Shown here: piece by piece, positions 4,450 to 5,230 of the stretch
How positions within the stretch are numbered: position 1 is the stretch's first letter
Layout: each line of letters opens with the position of its first letter
Source of the DNA: an uncultured Sutterella sp.
Lineage (GTDB): Bacteria; Pseudomonadota; Gammaproteobacteria; Burkholderiales; Burkholderiaceae_F
Assembly (NCBI GenBank): GCA_902477615.1
Contig: CABSHY010000100.1
Coordinates: 1 to 5,230, forward strand
DNA length: 5,230 nt
Direction: 5' to 3'
Translations under genes and position numbers: made by a program
Notes under the pieces: generated by a model
Told to the model about the DNA's origin: nothing
The model's input: the letters and a program-made list of their open reading frames with translations, nothing else
Databases searched by the model: none

Positions 4450-5230
4450 ATGAAAAAAGTTCTGACTGCGCTTTGTGCGGGCGCAATTGCGGTTTGCTCC
4501 TTTGCAACGTCCTCTTTTGCTGCTGATACGACTTTGCGTTTAGCGCATACGGCGGCTACCTCTCACGCTCACCATCAAGCAGCATTACTTTTTGCTGAAA
4601 ATGTGCAAAAGCGCACCAAGGGTCAAGTCAAAGTTGAAGTCTATCCTTCCGGTGAATTGGGCGATCAGCCGGCATTGGCCGAACAGATCACGTTAGGCGC
4701 ATTGGATATGGCTGTGGTGTCGTTGGGCAACATGGCGATGTATTCAAAAAAGCTTAACGCCATGACGGCGCCCTTCTTATTTGAAAACTATGCTCACGCT
4801 CATAAGACGATTGATAGCTTCGTGATGAGTTGGATGAACGACGCTTTAAAAGAACACGATGCTTTGGGTTTATCCATGTTTGACTACGGTTTCCGTCAAA
4901 CGACCACGAAGGGTGTTGTGGTTAATAAAGCAGACGACTTGAAGGGTTTAAAGATCCGTGTTCCGCCTTCTACGGGCTTATTGGCCGCTTTTGACGCGGT
5001 GGGTGCCAATACCCAACGCATTGCTTACTCGGAGCTCTACACGTCATTAAAGCAAGGCGTGGTTGTTGGTGAAGAAAATCCGGTCTTTACGATTTTGGCG
5101 GACTCTTTATTTGAAACGCAAGATCAATTAGCGATGACCAATCACTACTTTGACTGTCAAGTGTTGTTGGTCAATAAAACGACGTTTGACGGCATGAGCG
5201 CCGAGCATCAAAAGATCGTGAAGGAAGAAG
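4450..5230 (+). CDS. TRAP transporter solute-binding protein, DctP family (3' end beyond window)
   Basis: The first 260 residues of a protein whose family is usually about 330 long. An AAGAG SD at 4439-4443 stands 6 nt before ATG. A Sec signal peptide (MKKVLTALCAGAIAVCSF..., then SSFA) is probably cleaved after A24, so the mature protein is periplasmic. Family features follow: LRLAHTAATSHAHHQAALLFAENVQKRTKGQVKV as strand 1 and helix 1, VYPSGELGDQPALAEQITLGALDMAVV, R149 in YGFRQTT, the conserved substrate-carboxylate arginine R170 in LKIRVPPS, and GVVVGEENPV with N210. The protein would capture a carboxylate or similar organic anion and deliver it to a DctQM membrane partner, which is probably encoded downstream outside the window. 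The substrate cannot be told. It appears to be independent of the XRE gene, given the weak terminator between them, though the regulator could control it. Confidence 0.9.
   Translation, partial: MKKVLTALCAGAIAVCSFATSSFAADTTLRLAHTAATSHAHHQAALLFAENVQKRTKGQVKVEVYPSGELGDQPALAEQITLGALDMAVVSLGNMAMYSKKLNAMTAPFLFENYAHAHKTIDSFVMSWMNDALKEHDALGLSMFDYGFRQTTTKGVVVNKADDLKGLKIRVPPSTGLLAAFDAVGANTQRIAYSELYTSLKQGVVVGEENPVFTILADSLFETQDQLAMTNHYFDCQVLLVNKTTFDGMSAEHQKIVKEE

Overview
The window looks like a piece of a Gram-negative betaproteobacterial chromosome of moderate GC content. My best guess is Burkholderiales, Sutterellaceae-like. The clues are a DctP-type TRAP solute-binding protein, a WaaP/Kdo-kinase-like LPS kinase and an LtaS/MdoB-type envelope transferase. 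The genus-level guess is inference only.

Left part (1-1278). The 3' end of an unidentified gene (2-238, possibly a LysR-type regulator) is followed by about 1 kb that is mostly non-coding and rich in RNA-like structure. Two copies of an RNA-like element, each about 80 nt, lie in direct orientation at about 283-366 and 870-953. Each copy has an extended -10 promoter just upstream (TGnTAnGAT), a 44-nt core (41 of 44 identical) bounded by AGGTGG and CCACCT, and a terminal hairpin. The apical 18 nt of that hairpin are identical in both copies, while the lower stem differs in sequence yet still mostly pairs. The copies flank a minus-strand gene (400-684) for a solitary HicB-type antitoxin that has lost the C-terminal HTH found in E. 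coli-type HicB. Between this gene and RNA copy 2 is a 67-nt two-hairpin structure closed by a 9-bp stem (734-800). A related hairpin follows RNA copy 2. I found no HicA toxin.

Middle part (1279-3872). A 548-residue, five-helix membrane protein with a periplasmic sulfatase-fold domain (LTA synthase/MdoB type) converges on a 288-residue LPS-kinase-like protein on the minus strand. They share a bidirectional intrinsic terminator between them. Both are probably envelope-modifying enzymes.

Right part (3873-5230). An AT-rich region carries a consensus TATAAT and leads into a small XRE/HipB-like regulator with no HipA partner. It is followed by the start of a DctP-family TRAP transporter solute-binding protein that runs off the window.

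The ordinary metabolic and envelope genes look intact. The part worth attention is the duplicated structured RNA and the truncated antitoxin in 240-1030.
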